Positions 44,831 to 54,081 of a DNA stretch of 64,000 bases are shown in pieces. The stretch comes from Marinomonas foliarum. GTDB taxonomy: Bacteria; Pseudomonadota; Gammaproteobacteria; Pseudomonadales; Marinomonadaceae. Below the pieces are notes generated by a model that saw only the letters and a list, made by a program, of their open reading frames with translations, had not been told where the DNA came from and ran no database searches. The stretch covers positions 1-64,000 of the forward strand of contig NZ_QPJQ01000011.1 of the NCBI RefSeq assembly GCF_003337275.1. The letters run 5' to 3'. The position numbers were made by a program, and so were the translations under genes. Position 1 is the stretch's first letter, and every line of letters starts with the position of its first letter.

Positions 44831-45940
44831 TTAATTTAGCTGAATGGATTTACCATTTTGCCATTCATACATCACGTAATCGGAAACAACCAAATCGCCT
44901 TTATCATCGAATTGTTTTTTGCCCATTACGGTATCTGTAGCGTTATTTTTTAGCCACTCAGCGCCCTTGATAGGATCTAAGTCATTATTTGCCAAAGCTG
45001 CCGCAGCTACTTGCATAGCGGTGTAAGAATATAATGTGTAGCCTTCTGGCTCGTAACCGCTAGCACGGAACTCGCCTACTACTTTTTTACCAGCTGGGTA
45101 TGAGGTTGGATCAGCACCAAAAGTGTTTAAGACACCTTCAACGTATGTCGGAGAGCCTGCAACAGAAACAAACTCATCCGATACAATACCGTCACCAGAC
45201 ATAAAGATGGCTTTTGAACCTTGCTCGCGCAATTGGCGAACCAAAGGACCCGCTTCGGAATGAAGACCACCGAAGTAAACAACATCTGCGTCTACAGAAC
45301 GAATCTTAGTGATCAATGCGTTGAAATCTTTCTCACCACGAGTCAGACCTTCATACATCACTTCTTTTTCGCCATAAGCGTTAAGTGTTGACTTCATAGC
45401 ATCAGCAAGACCTTTACCATAAGTATCTTTGTCGTGAATGATTGCAACACGCTTAGCCTTAAGAACATCAACAATATAACTTGCTGCTACGTCACCTTGC
45501 TGATCATCACGACCACATACACGGAAAACGTTAGGAAAGCCTTGATCAGTTAATAGAGGCGCTGTCGAAGCAGGCGTAACCATTAGAACACCAGCTTCTT
45601 CATAGATTCGAGAAGCAGGGATAGAAGAAGACGAACAGAAGTGCCCAACCACAGCCAAAGCTTCATCAGAGTCAACTAAGCGGTTAGCAACCGAAACGGC
45701 CTGTTTTGGTTCACAAGCATCATCCGCTTTTACAAGCTTTATCATTTCACCATTAATACCACCTGCAGCATTAATGTCCATGGCCGCTTTTTCAGCCCCT
45801 TTCCACAATTGCTCACCGAACGCTGCGTATGCCCCTGTATGAGGACCCGCTACACCAATTACTACATCAGCTTGAGCCAGTGTCGCAGCACCAGCAACCG
45901 CAAGAGAAATTAATGTTTTTCTAATAACCGCATTTGACAT
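44831..45940 (-). CDS. livK: Branched-chain amino acid-binding protein LivK/LivJ
   Basis: A 369-residue periplasmic binding protein with signal peptide 1-24 (cut after AQA). The type I binding fold begins VVIGVAGPHTGAYAAFGEQ; Cys76 and Cys102 probably form the family's disulfide; GHFCSSSSIPAS is the ligand-binding loop. First gene of the liv operon, behind a sigma-54 promoter. Ligand is probably Leu/Ile/Val but could be a related amino acid or short amide. Confidence 0.94.
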   Translation of the reverse strand: MSNAVIRKTLISLAVAGAATLAQADVVIGVAGPHTGAYAAFGEQLWKGAEKAAMDINAAGGINGEMIKLVKADDACEPKQAVSVANRLVDSDEALAVVGHFCSSSSIPASRIYEEAGVLMVTPASTAPLLTDQGFPNVFRVCGRDDQQGDVAASYIVDVLKAKRVAIIHDKDTYGKGLADAMKSTLNAYGEKEVMYEGLTRGEKDFNALITKIRSVDADVVYFGGLHSEAGPLVRQLREQGSKAIFMSGDGIVSDEFVSVAGSPTYVEGVLNTFGADPTSYPAGKKVVGEFRASGYEPEGYTLYSYTAMQVAAAALANNDLDPIKGAEWLKNNATDTVMGKKQFDDKGDLVVSDYVMYEWQNGKSIQLN

Positions 45941-45985
45941 AAGAAAAGCCTCTATTCGTTTTGTGATTTATCGTTATTATTCAAA

Positions 45986-46002
45986 AGCAAGAAGCGTTCC
46001 AA
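45986..46002 (-). promoter_or_regulatory. Sigma-54 promoter of the liv operon
   Basis: The minus strand reads TTGGAACGCTTCTTGCTT: GG (46000-45999), ten bases, GC (45988-45987), with TTGG-ACG and TTGC matching the -24/-12 consensus. The start site should be near 45975, giving a 35-nt leader with AGAGGC before the ATG. Confidence 0.8.
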
Positions 46003-46340
46003 CAATTTTACCCATAGAAAAAGTATAAAATGTGGAACTTAATACAGCAACTATTCAAAAAATGTGCACCGTAATAAGGCTACACATTAATATCACTGCC
46101 ATCTTTGGTCAATAGTAGTGCAGATAAATTGTACAAATTGATCGAATTAAACGCTGCGTTTAAAAATATAAGCAAAATTAATCACTAGGTTTTTTTATAA
46201 GAAAAGGTTTTTCCACTAAAGTGGTTCGATAAACGCACTATATGAGGGCGAAAGCAAAGAGAGTCATACCTATAAGGAATAACTGATACAAAGCCAGAGT
46301 AATAATGCACTCAATGCTCAATCAGATGATAAAACAAAAC
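46003..46340. promoter_or_regulatory. Upstream control region of liv, no gene seen
   Basis: About 340 bp of AT-rich DNA. Two degenerate NtrC-like sites lie 66-122 bp beyond the sigma-54 promoter: GCACCGTAATAAGGC (46066-46080) and, on the minus strand, GCACTACTATTGACC (ending 46121). Farther on a CCACTAAAGTGG palindrome follows T5 near 46210-46224. The right end receives the yibQ transcript; only a weak hairpin (GAGT...ACTC) is near its stop. Confidence 0.45.
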
Positions 46341-47411
46341 TCAATTATCTGGCTCACCCTGAGAAGACACTAGCAAAAAAGACAGCGGAACGAGAAGCAC
46401 ACCATCATGCTCCAAACTGGATAGGCGTTTTTTCAAATAAGACATAGTTTCTGGGTAAGGATGACCAATCGCCAGCGCACTCCCGTTCTTTCTGGCAAGT
46501 TTTAGTAGGCGCGTGAATTGCTTATCAATGGCAGCCTCGGTGCGAATATTATCCAAGAACACGTCACGGCTGACTGTGTCTAAACCGTACTCTTGCGCTG
46601 TTTTCTTAGCAACACTTTTCGGGCTGGTTAAACTGTCGATAAAAAACAAAGATCGGCCTTTTAGCGTTTCCATCACCCAAGCCATAGAGTTGGCCTTGGT
46701 GGTTAACAAGCTCCCCATATGGTTGTTCACACCTTGAATACCCGGCAAACCGTCTAAGTCTTTGCTTAGCGTCGCTTTTAATTCGTCTTCCGTCATATTG
46801 GCATACAAACCACCAGGACCAAGCTTCAACTCTCGTTGATTTTCCATCGGAGCATGTAATAGTGTAATACGTTTTTGCTTTTGTGCCGACGTTGCCGTTT
46901 GCATAGCAAAAGGGGTACTTGGCAAGATGGCCAAGGCCACTTCTGTCGGCAGCGATAAAGACGAATCCATGCCATGACGGTTGTAGCCTAGATCATCAAT
47001 TAAAATCGCAATCCTTGGCATTTTAGGATGCACATCCACAGCCAGTATTTTAGAGGGCGCCGATATCTTGGGCTCACTGCGTTCAAGTGGTGCTTGTTCC
47101 TCAACACCATCAGATGCATCCAAAAAAGGCACAATAGCAGGAGCCCAAGGCTCCCTAGCATCTAATAAAATATTACCCTTGTCTGCATTAGTCTGTTCAA
47201 CTTCGTCTTCTGCCAACACGTTTGTGTCAATGACAGGACCCAAATGCTCAGGCAAAACAACCGCCTCCTCAGAACGAGCGGCATCTTGCTGCGCCTCAAT
47301 AAAAGCCACGTCTTCGACCAAAAATTCACTTGAATCATTTGCCCATACAGACAATGCCAATGAACAAATCACCACAGAACAAATTTTCTTAAAATTAACC
47401 AAGCGAACCAT
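46341..47411 (-). CDS. yibQ: Divergent polysaccharide deacetylase, YibQ-like
   Basis: A 356-residue secreted protein: signal peptide 1-24 (cut after VWA), an acidic low-complexity linker (about 25-125), and the divergent polysaccharide deacetylase domain (about 130-350) with IAILIDDLGYN, VALAILPSTPF and NNHMGS. This family always follows ctpA/envC/gpmI; it is thought to act on the cell wall but no activity is established. Last gene of the gpmI-envC-ctpA-yibQ block. Confidence 0.92.
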   Translation of the reverse strand: MVRLVNFKKICSVVICSLALSVWANDSSEFLVEDVAFIEAQQDAARSEEAVVLPEHLGPVIDTNVLAEDEVEQTNADKGNILLDAREPWAPAIVPFLDASDGVEEQAPLERSEPKISAPSKILAVDVHPKMPRIAILIDDLGYNRHGMDSSLSLPTEVALAILPSTPFAMQTATSAQKQKRITLLHAPMENQRELKLGPGGLYANMTEDELKATLSKDLDGLPGIQGVNNHMGSLLTTKANSMAWVMETLKGRSLFFIDSLTSPKSVAKKTAQEYGLDTVSRDVFLDNIRTEAAIDKQFTRLLKLARKNGSALAIGHPYPETMSYLKKRLSSLEHDGVLLVPLSFLLVSSQGEPDN

Positions 47412-47444
47412 TACCCAAAAAAAATACGTTTATAAAACAAAAGG

Positions 47445-48731
47445 CTACTTATGCGAAAGCTTAGGCAGAGTTTTTAAAATAGTCACCGCCTGATAAAGTT
47501 GAAAATCCGTTTTTGCCAACTCTCCAATGTCGGATTTCACGTCAGAACTGGTACGTTCCTCTCCACCCGTTCCGTTTCCTAAATGGCCTTTTAGTTCGGC
47601 TTCCTTAACAAAAAACTGCCCTTTCTCGAACGTCAGTGTCGCCTGTGGCACCACTAGGTCCGGCGTGATACCTTGAGCTTGAATCGAGCGGCCATTTGGC
47701 GTGTAGTAAAGTGCGGTAGTCAATTTAACCGCATCACCATGAGATAGAGGAATCACGGTTTGGACCGATCCTTTCCCGAACGTTTCTGTGCCCATAATCA
47801 CTGCCCGCTGGTGATCTTGTAAGGCACCAGCAACGATCTCAGACGCAGAGGCAGACCCCTCGTTTACAAGGACAACGAGCGGAGTATTGGCCAACTTGGT
47901 ATTTTTCTCTGTTGCCGTAAATTGGCTCTTGGACATATCATGGCGGCCATTCGTATAAACAATCATGCCTGTATCAATAAAAGCATCAACTACACCTACT
48001 GCGCTTTGCAGCACACCGCCTGGGTTATTACGCAAATCCAGAACAACGCCTTGAATCTTGTTTTCTTTTTTCAGCTTATCAATAGCAAGGTGAAACTCTT
48101 CACTGCTGTCGCCTTGAAATTGGCTAATACGAAAATACGCAATACCTTCGCCTAACCATTTATCCGTCACACTGGCATCTTCCACAAGTCGACGCACAAG
48201 CTCAAAGTGCTTAATCTCACCATCACGCTCGATATCTAAAGTCACGGTAGTGCCAACTTCGCCACGCATCATAGTAACGATATCCTGCATACCAAGATCG
48301 GTAATAAGCGTGTTATCAATCTTCACGATGACATCACCAGCTAAAATACCAGCTTCTGCAGCCGCAGAACCGTCAACAGGCGCAACAATAGTCAAACGTT
48401 TGTCTTTCATTTCGACTTCAACACCAACGCCAGCATAGTTACCAGACGTTAGCTCATTAAAATCGACTAATTCTTCTTTGGTAAAATATTCAGAATGCGG
48501 ATCCAGGCCTGACACCATGCCTTTCAAAGCTTTATTCAGAATATCTTGATCTGACATTTCTTCCACATAACCTTCTCGAATGGTTTCAAAGGTTTCAACA
48601 AAAGACTGTATCTCAGCACTCGGCAGCTTAGACTTCTCCTGATTTCCTTCCGGAGTTTGCGCAGCAAAAACAGGCTGAGCTAATAGCGCAATAAATATAA
48701 AAGAAACCTGTCTACGCAAAGTATTGTTCAT
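47445..48731 (-). CDS. ctpA: Carboxyl-terminal processing protease (S41)
   Basis: A 428-residue periplasmic serine protease. The start is ATG 48729-48731 (MNNTLRRQVSF), with AGGA 6 nt upstream; signal peptide ends near VFA. PDZ domain (about 95-175; AGVGVEVEMKD, GIRAGDV-like AGILAGDVIVKID) and S41 core with catalytic Ser in NEGSASASE and Lys in TFGKGSVQ. Such proteases trim murein hydrolases and lipoproteins. Lies 51 bp downstream of envC. Confidence 0.95.
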   Translation of the reverse strand: MNNTLRRQVSFIFIALLAQPVFAAQTPEGNQEKSKLPSAEIQSFVETFETIREGYVEEMSDQDILNKALKGMVSGLDPHSEYFTKEELVDFNELTSGNYAGVGVEVEMKDKRLTIVAPVDGSAAAEAGILAGDVIVKIDNTLITDLGMQDIVTMMRGEVGTTVTLDIERDGEIKHFELVRRLVEDASVTDKWLGEGIAYFRISQFQGDSSEEFHLAIDKLKKENKIQGVVLDLRNNPGGVLQSAVGVVDAFIDTGMIVYTNGRHDMSKSQFTATEKNTKLANTPLVVLVNEGSASASEIVAGALQDHQRAVIMGTETFGKGSVQTVIPLSHGDAVKLTTALYYTPNGRSIQAQGITPDLVVPQATLTFEKGQFFVKEAELKGHLGNGTGGEERTSSDVKSDIGELAKTDFQLYQAVTILKTLPKLSHK

Positions 48732-48782
48732 GGTCATTCCTATCACTGGTTACTAGGGCGTATTTATTCGTTGTGTAAAAAA

Positions 48783-49922
48783 TCACCCAGCTCTTACCCA
48801 AGAAAGTGGTTTTAATGGCGTGCCATTGTGTCGTATAGCAAAAAATAAAGCCGTGTCTGGGCGACCACCCGTACTGCCAGCCATTGCCACAGTATCATTA
48901 GCGCCAACCCACTCTCCAACTTCTTTTAAAAGACTTTGATTGTAACCGTATAATGACATGTAACCGTCACCATGATCTAAAATAAGTAAAAAGCCGAACC
49001 CTCGCATCCAGTCAGAGAAAACAACTCGACCTGAAAATATGGCGTGTATAGGCTCACCTTCTTTAGCACGTAATGTCACACCACCTAAATTTATGCTGCC
49101 ATTAGTCGATAGTTCAGACAGTTTTTTTAAAGGGCTGATGAGCTTACCTCGTTGTGATGAGAAAGGCACATCCTGATCAGGAATCTGAATATCAGCCAAC
49201 GCTTCTTCTAAACGCTGTAACATATCTTGTAAGTTTTTCTGGTCTTGTACCAATTGCTTCGCGCGCTTGTCGCCTGTTGCCAAATCTTTGTCTAGCTTAG
49301 CAAGTAGGTCGCGTCGATCCGCTTGCTGACTTGTCAACCGATTACGCTCTGCCACCAGCTCTGTTTCTTCTTTGGCTTGCTGGGCTCTATGGCTACGAAT
49401 GCTTTTTTCGACAAGATTTAAATCACTTACTTCGGTCACAAAGCCATTAATAAGCGATTGTCTAGCATTAGAAAAATAACGGTTGTATTGCACTAAACGC
49501 TCAGCATCTTCTGAGCTATCTCCATTGAGGAGTAGCTTGATACTTTCTTCATTGCCGGAACGATAAACCGCCCTCAATTGGGCGGCTATTTGTTCATTTT
49601 GTTGCTGAATACTCAGCTGCAGAGACCGCTGCTGGACTCGTAGCTCCCCGAGCTGTTTCTCGCCTTTTTTGAGACTTTCCTGAATACTTTGGATTTTTTT
49701 AAGCAACTCTTGGATATCTTTTTCTTTTCCTTCAAGCTGCTTTTCCACATCTGAGCGCTCAGATTTTATATCTTTTAGCCAGCTGTTAAGCTTTTTCAAG
49801 TCTTTCTGTAAAGCCTGAATCTGCTGCTTGGCCTCTTCTGGCGTTTGAGGCTCACCTGCCGCCCAGCCAATGCTGGACAACAGGAATAAACTCAAAAAAA
49901 GATGGCGGAATAATACGGTCAT
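48783..49922 (-). CDS. envC: EnvC-like murein hydrolase activator
   Basis: A 379-residue periplasmic protein: signal peptide to about 22, long coiled coil (about 25-245), then a LytM/M23 domain (about 270-379). The zinc ligands are lost (GYMSLYGYNQ where active enzymes have a His-containing YxHL, and LFFAIRH in place of HFE), as in E. coli EnvC, which activates amidases rather than cutting itself. Required for cell separation. 7 bp behind gpmI. Confidence 0.94.
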   Translation of the reverse strand: MTVLFRHLFLSLFLLSSIGWAAGEPQTPEEAKQQIQALQKDLKKLNSWLKDIKSERSDVEKQLEGKEKDIQELLKKIQSIQESLKKGEKQLGELRVQQRSLQLSIQQQNEQIAAQLRAVYRSGNEESIKLLLNGDSSEDAERLVQYNRYFSNARQSLINGFVTEVSDLNLVEKSIRSHRAQQAKEETELVAERNRLTSQQADRRDLLAKLDKDLATGDKRAKQLVQDQKNLQDMLQRLEEALADIQIPDQDVPFSSQRGKLISPLKKLSELSTNGSINLGGVTLRAKEGEPIHAIFSGRVVFSDWMRGFGFLLILDHGDGYMSLYGYNQSLLKEVGEWVGANDTVAMAGSTGGRPDTALFFAIRHNGTPLKPLSWVRAG

Positions 49923-49929
49923 TCTTGCC

Positions 49930-51459
49930 TCAATCCCGTGTCAGCAAGCTGACACCTGTCATCTCTGCTGGCTTTTCCATTCCCATCATATCGAGCAAAG
50001 TAGGCGCAAGGTCACACAATGCCCCTTCTTTAATGCCTAACCCTTGAGTAGGAGAGAACAAAACCAGCGGTACAGGACCAATAGTATGAGAGGTCAACGG
50101 CTGAGCACCATCATCGCTTAACATCTGCTCCACGTTACCGTGGTCAGCAGTAATCAAACACTGACCACCGTTCACTTTCAAAGCTTCAATTATACGACCT
50201 AGACAAGCATCAACCGCTTCAACGGCTTTTACTGCGGCTTCAAAAATACCACTGTGACCAACCATGTCACCGTTGGCAAAGTTACAGATGATAGTGTCGT
50301 ATTTACCCGCTTCGATGACTTCCACCAGCTTATCGGTAACTTCTGGCGCACTCATTTCTGGTTTTAAATCGTAAGTGGCAACATTCGGAGAAGGAATCAA
50401 TTCGCGCTCTTCGCCATCAAATAAAGCTTCTTCGCCACCATTAAAGAAAAACGTAACGTGAGCGTATTTTTCGGTTTCAGCTATACGCAATTGTTTCTTA
50501 TCGTTCTTCGCCAAGACTTCACCCAAGGTATTAGTCAAGGCAACGGGAGGAAATGCCACGTCGGCTTTGATAGTTGAGGCAAACTCAGTGAAGGTAACAA
50601 AAGACGCTAGTTTTGGATAAACAGCGCGAGTGAAACCATCAAAGTCAGCTTCGGTGAACGCACGAGTTAACTGACGAGCACGGTCTGGACGAAAGTTTGC
50701 GAAGATAATCGCATCGCCATCTTGCACAGGTGCAGATTCGCCCACAATAGTCGCTTTTACAAACTCGTCATTTTCGTCACGTTCATAAGCCGCTTGAATA
50801 GCCGCTTCCGCCGTATCCGCTTGAAACTCGCCTTTACCTAAAACAATGGCATCGTATGCCGTCTGCACTCGATCCCAACGATTATCGCGGTCCATTGCAT
50901 AATAACGACCCGTTAAGGTAGCAATTTTACCAACGCCTAGCTTTGCCAGTTTAGCGTCTAGCTCAGCCGCTGGCGTTTTAGCAGAACGTGGTGGCGTATC
51001 ACGGCCATCGGTGAAACCATGAACGTAAACTGCTTTTGCACCGCGCTTGGCCGCTAGTTCGCACATCGCCATAATTTGCTCATGGTGACTGTGAACACCA
51101 CCATCAGACAACAAACCTAAAATATGAACCGCTTTGCCAGCACCAACTGCTTTATCAACCGCATTTACAAGGGCTGCATTTTCAAAAAAAGAACCATCTT
51201 CAATGGCTTTACCGATACGAGTAAAGTTTTGATAAACCACGCGGCCAGCACCTAAATTCATGTGCCCAACTTCAGAATTACCCATTTGACCTTCGGGTAA
51301 ACCCACCGCAAGGCCAGATGTTTTAATAAGAGTATGTGGCTGATTATTCCAAAGTGCGTCCCAGTTAGGCGTATTCGCAGCAGCAATGGCATTGGATTTG
51401 GACGTTTCGCTGTATCCCCATCCATCAAGAATAAAGAGAGCTGTAGTTTTTTTGTTCAT
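49930..51459 (-). CDS. gpmI: Phosphoglycerate mutase, cofactor-independent
   Basis: A 509-residue Mn-dependent alkaline-phosphatase-like enzyme that interconverts 3- and 2-phosphoglycerate. LDGWGYSE with metal Asp12, nucleophile Ser62 in [21 protein letters not shown] and [10 protein letters not shown] are intact. First gene of the gpmI-envC-ctpA-yibQ operon. In E. coli the divergent neighbour is yibN; here about 6 kb of catabolic genes lie between the two. Confidence 0.97.
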   Translation of the reverse strand: MNKKTTALFILDGWGYSETSKSNAIAAANTPNWDALWNNQPHTLIKTSGLAVGLPEGQMGNSEVGHMNLGAGRVVYQNFTRIGKAIEDGSFFENAALVNAVDKAVGAGKAVHILGLLSDGGVHSHHEQIMAMCELAAKRGAKAVYVHGFTDGRDTPPRSAKTPAAELDAKLAKLGVGKIATLTGRYYAMDRDNRWDRVQTAYDAIVLGKGEFQADTAEAAIQAAYERDENDEFVKATIVGESAPVQDGDAIIFANFRPDRARQLTRAFTEADFDGFTRAVYPKLASFVTFTEFASTIKADVAFPPVALTNTLGEVLAKNDKKQLRIAETEKYAHVTFFFNGGEEALFDGEERELIPSPNVATYDLKPEMSAPEVTDKLVEVIEAGKYDTIICNFANGDMVGHSGIFEAAVKAVEAVDACLGRIIEALKVNGGQCLITADHGNVEQMLSDDGAQPLTSHTIGPVPLVLFSPTQGLGIKEGALCDLAPTLLDMMGMEKPAEMTGVSLLTRD

Positions 51460-51570
51460 GTTAATCTATCCCGTAAATGGCTCATGACTATGCCTCGATA
51501 CTACCACAGGCTTGTAATTTAATTACAGAGCAGCACAACTATTCAGACTATTAATTTCACTAATGATAAA

Positions 51571-52473
51571 CTAAGACTGATTTCGCTTAGCTAATAACCA
51601 GTCTCGAAAAACCACGACTTGCTCAAGATCGGCCTTGTCCGCTGGATAAGACAAAAGATATTCATGGGGCGTAGAAACAGCATCACCGAATGGTGCCACC
51701 AGCTCGCCATTTTTCAGGCTACGTTCGGCCAGCACACTTGGCATAATGGCAATTCCCATACTGTTTTTAGCCGCTTCAAGCAACATATGAAAATGCGCAA
51801 AAGAAGCACCAGCGAAAGAACCACTTTCCAACCCTTGGGAAACCATCCAATCTGGCCAAGCATTAATGCGAGACGATAAATGCAAAAATGGAAATAGTGT
51901 CACGTCTTCAACTTTCCATGCATCCATAGTTTTATCTCCCATTCTTGCTAATAGTTCAGCAGAACAGACAGCAATCACTTTTTCCTTCATCAACTGATGG
52001 GAGATCGCTCTCGGCCAATGATCGCCACCATAATGCAAAATGATATCAATGCTTTCAGGATCTATTTTTGCAGCGTCATCTAGTGAGCGAACTTTAATTT
52101 GAAATTGTGGATGGGCCGTTTGAAACTCTGCCAGAAGCGGCATCAGCCAATAAGAAGCTAAGGTAGGCAAAGCCGATATAGTCAGTGTGGTTTTTTCATC
52201 TTCTCTATGCAGCATACGTAAACAAGCGTTTTCCATGCCATCAAGCAAGGGCACCACTTCTTTGTAATAAGCCGCGCCCGTTCCTGTTAATACCAAACGC
52301 TTATTGAGACGAATAAATAAATCTCGCGACAAGAATTCTTCAAGGTTACGAATTTGTCGACTGACCGCACTCTGAGTCAGGTGCAACTCTTCCGCCGCCT
52401 TAGTAAAACTTAAGTGTCTGACAGAGGCTTCGAAGCATTTTAACGCGGTTGACGATGGAATATAACGGCGCAT
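51571..52473 (-). CDS. LysR-family regulator (GcvA-like) next to the lysine-type catabolic genes
   Basis: A 300-residue LysR-type factor. HTH in residues 6-65 (SSTALKCFEASVRHLSFTKAAEELHLTQSAVSRQIRNLEE) is of the GcvA/AmpR class. The effector domain continues to the end. It lies 214 bp downstream of the flavoenzyme gene on the same strand with a terminator between, so it is a separate unit and may act on that pathway or elsewhere. Effector unknown. Confidence 0.88.
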   Translation of the reverse strand: MRRYIPSSTALKCFEASVRHLSFTKAAEELHLTQSAVSRQIRNLEEFLSRDLFIRLNKRLVLTGTGAAYYKEVVPLLDGMENACLRMLHREDEKTTLTISALPTLASYWLMPLLAEFQTAHPQFQIKVRSLDDAAKIDPESIDIILHYGGDHWPRAISHQLMKEKVIAVCSAELLARMGDKTMDAWKVEDVTLFPFLHLSSRINAWPDWMVSQGLESGSFAGASFAHFHMLLEAAKNSMGIAIMPSVLAERSLKNGELVAPFGDAVSTPHEYLLSYPADKADLEQVVVFRDWLLAKRNQS

Positions 52474-52578
52474 CTAGACGTTGCTCATTCACGTAAATTA
52501 AAAGACAAAAATTGAAAATAAAAACAAGAAGAGAATAACTCTATCCTATATCACACTGATTCCCAACCGGAAAAATAA

Positions 52579-52603
52579 AAAACGCACCATAAAGATGCGT
52601 TTT
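52579..52603. terminator. Terminator behind the flavoenzyme gene
   Basis: AAAACGCA (52579-52586) and TGCGTTTT (52596-52603) over 9 nt, preceded by more A residues; on the minus strand it ends TTTTTTATTTTT, a good T-tract for the operon coming from 55626. Confidence 0.85.
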
Positions 52604-52687
52604 AGTGTAAAAGTTATTCGCAGTAAACTTATGCCAGTGCCAAACTAACCGTAACATTTACATGATGTAGCGAGCGCAGTAATCATT

Positions 52688-53959
52688 CTAATCCAAAGCG
52701 TGAGACTGTTGCCCAAGATGATAAGTATGAGCACCTACTTCATAAAACAGGCGCTTCAGCTCTCGAAACGAGATATCTCGCAGTAATGTTGTTGGTATAG
52801 ACAAGCTTTCTCTTCGACCCGACAGCCACTCTGCCAACTCAGCGCCAACAACAGTTCCTGGCCCAATACCTCGACCGCTGTAGCCTGCCACACTAAACAA
52901 GCCTTTTTGTAGCTGCTGGCAATGGGGCAAATGGTCTTCGCTGTAAGCGATTTTTCCTGTCCAGCAATAGTCCCATTCCACTTTGCTTAGAATAGGGAAC
53001 AATTCAGATATCCGCTGGGTCGCCCAGTTTGAATGAACACCACCCTCACCACCCATACCACCAAACACTAAACGGCCTTGCTGATCCAAACGGAAAGAAC
53101 TCATTACAGTACAGGTATCCCAAACGCCTTCTTTGTTAGGTAACACAAAGGCCAATTGCACGTCGCTTAAAGGCTTAGTTGCCAACTGGGAATAAAATAT
53201 AGGCACAAATTTACGTGCTTGTTCTTTCACTCCGAATTCGCTGTACGCATTCGTCGCGAGAATCACTTTTTCAGCATTTACCTGACCTTTTTCCGTGTGC
53301 AAAACCCAGCCATTTTCAGCAGGTTCAATTTTGCTAACGGGCGACTGATCAAAAAGCTTAGCGCCTTCTTTTAACGCCGCATGGGCAAGGCCACGAGCGT
53401 AAGCCAATGGCTGAATCGTTCCAGCTCTTGGGTCAAACAAGGCAGAATTGAATTTGCCAGAACCAATGCGAGCTTGGGCTTCTACGGCATCCAACAACTG
53501 AACGGGCGCTCCGCGTTTTTTCATTTGTTCATAACGACGTTGTAATTGCGCCAAACCGTTTTTCCCCACGCCTGCGTGCAAGGTTCCGTTACGCACAGGT
53601 TCGCATTGAATGTCGTATTCTTTAATTAGGCTGTAAACAAAATCAGGTGCCGCTGCCAATGCCTCGTACATAACATTGCCCGCTTCTGCGCCAATAGCCT
53701 GATCCAGCTGATCTGGTTCTAGCCAAACACCGGCGTTCGCCAAGCCAACATTTCGACCCGAGCCGCCAAAGCCAACCTCTTGCGCTTCAACCACAGCAAC
53801 GGAAACACCAAATTTAGCCAGATGCAACGCGGCAGAAAGACCTGTAAAGCCCGCACCGACGATCACTACTTCGACATCCACGCGCCCTTCAAGAGGCGTT
53901 AATACTGGCGCATCTGGAGAGCTTGCTCGCCATAACGAATTGCAGACTTTTTCTGACAT
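52688..53959 (-). CDS. amaA: FAD-dependent amine/imino acid oxidase, AmaA-like (L-pipecolate oxidase)
   Basis: A 423-residue DAO-type flavoenzyme. FAD dinucleotide fold VEVVIVGAGFTGLSAALHLAKFG (about 29-51), then FGGSGRNVGLANAGVW, and a C-terminal YSGRGIGPGTVVG flavin contact. Relatives include P. putida L-pipecolate oxidase AmaA and gamma-glutamylputrescine oxidase PuuB, which are alike in sequence. Placement right behind an ALDH7-type AmaB makes pipecolate (to piperideine-6-carboxylate) the best guess for its substrate. 122 bp after amaB, with a hairpin in the gap. Confidence 0.75.
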   Translation of the reverse strand: MSEKVCNSLWRASSPDAPVLTPLEGRVDVEVVIVGAGFTGLSAALHLAKFGVSVAVVEAQEVGFGGSGRNVGLANAGVWLEPDQLDQAIGAEAGNVMYEALAAAPDFVYSLIKEYDIQCEPVRNGTLHAGVGKNGLAQLQRRYEQMKKRGAPVQLLDAVEAQARIGSGKFNSALFDPRAGTIQPLAYARGLAHAALKEGAKLFDQSPVSKIEPAENGWVLHTEKGQVNAEKVILATNAYSEFGVKEQARKFVPIFYSQLATKPLSDVQLAFVLPNKEGVWDTCTVMSSFRLDQQGRLVFGGMGGEGGVHSNWATQRISELFPILSKVEWDYCWTGKIAYSEDHLPHCQQLQKGLFSVAGYSGRGIGPGTVVGAELAEWLSGRRESLSIPTTLLRDISFRELKRLFYEVGAHTYHLGQQSHALD

Positions 53960-54007
53960 AAGACGACCCCATTAAAGACATTGGCCAAACTGTTAGCCAA
54001 AACCTAA

Positions 54008-54030
54008 ACAGGCGAGAACGCCTCGCCTGT
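54008..54030. other. Intercistronic hairpin between amaB and amaA
   Basis: ACAGGCGAG (54008-54016), loop aacgc, CTCGCCTGT (54022-54030): a perfect 9-bp stem without a T-tract. May stabilise the upstream amaB message or lower expression of the following flavoenzyme gene. Confidence 0.5.
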
Positions 54031-54081
54031 AACTGACCTAAAAAAGCGCTTGCCTAAAGAACACTCCGCAAAAGAACATCC

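Noticed and set aside
48783-49922. EnvC as an active M23 peptidase
   Set aside because: The zinc-ligand motifs are degenerate, as in activator-type EnvC.
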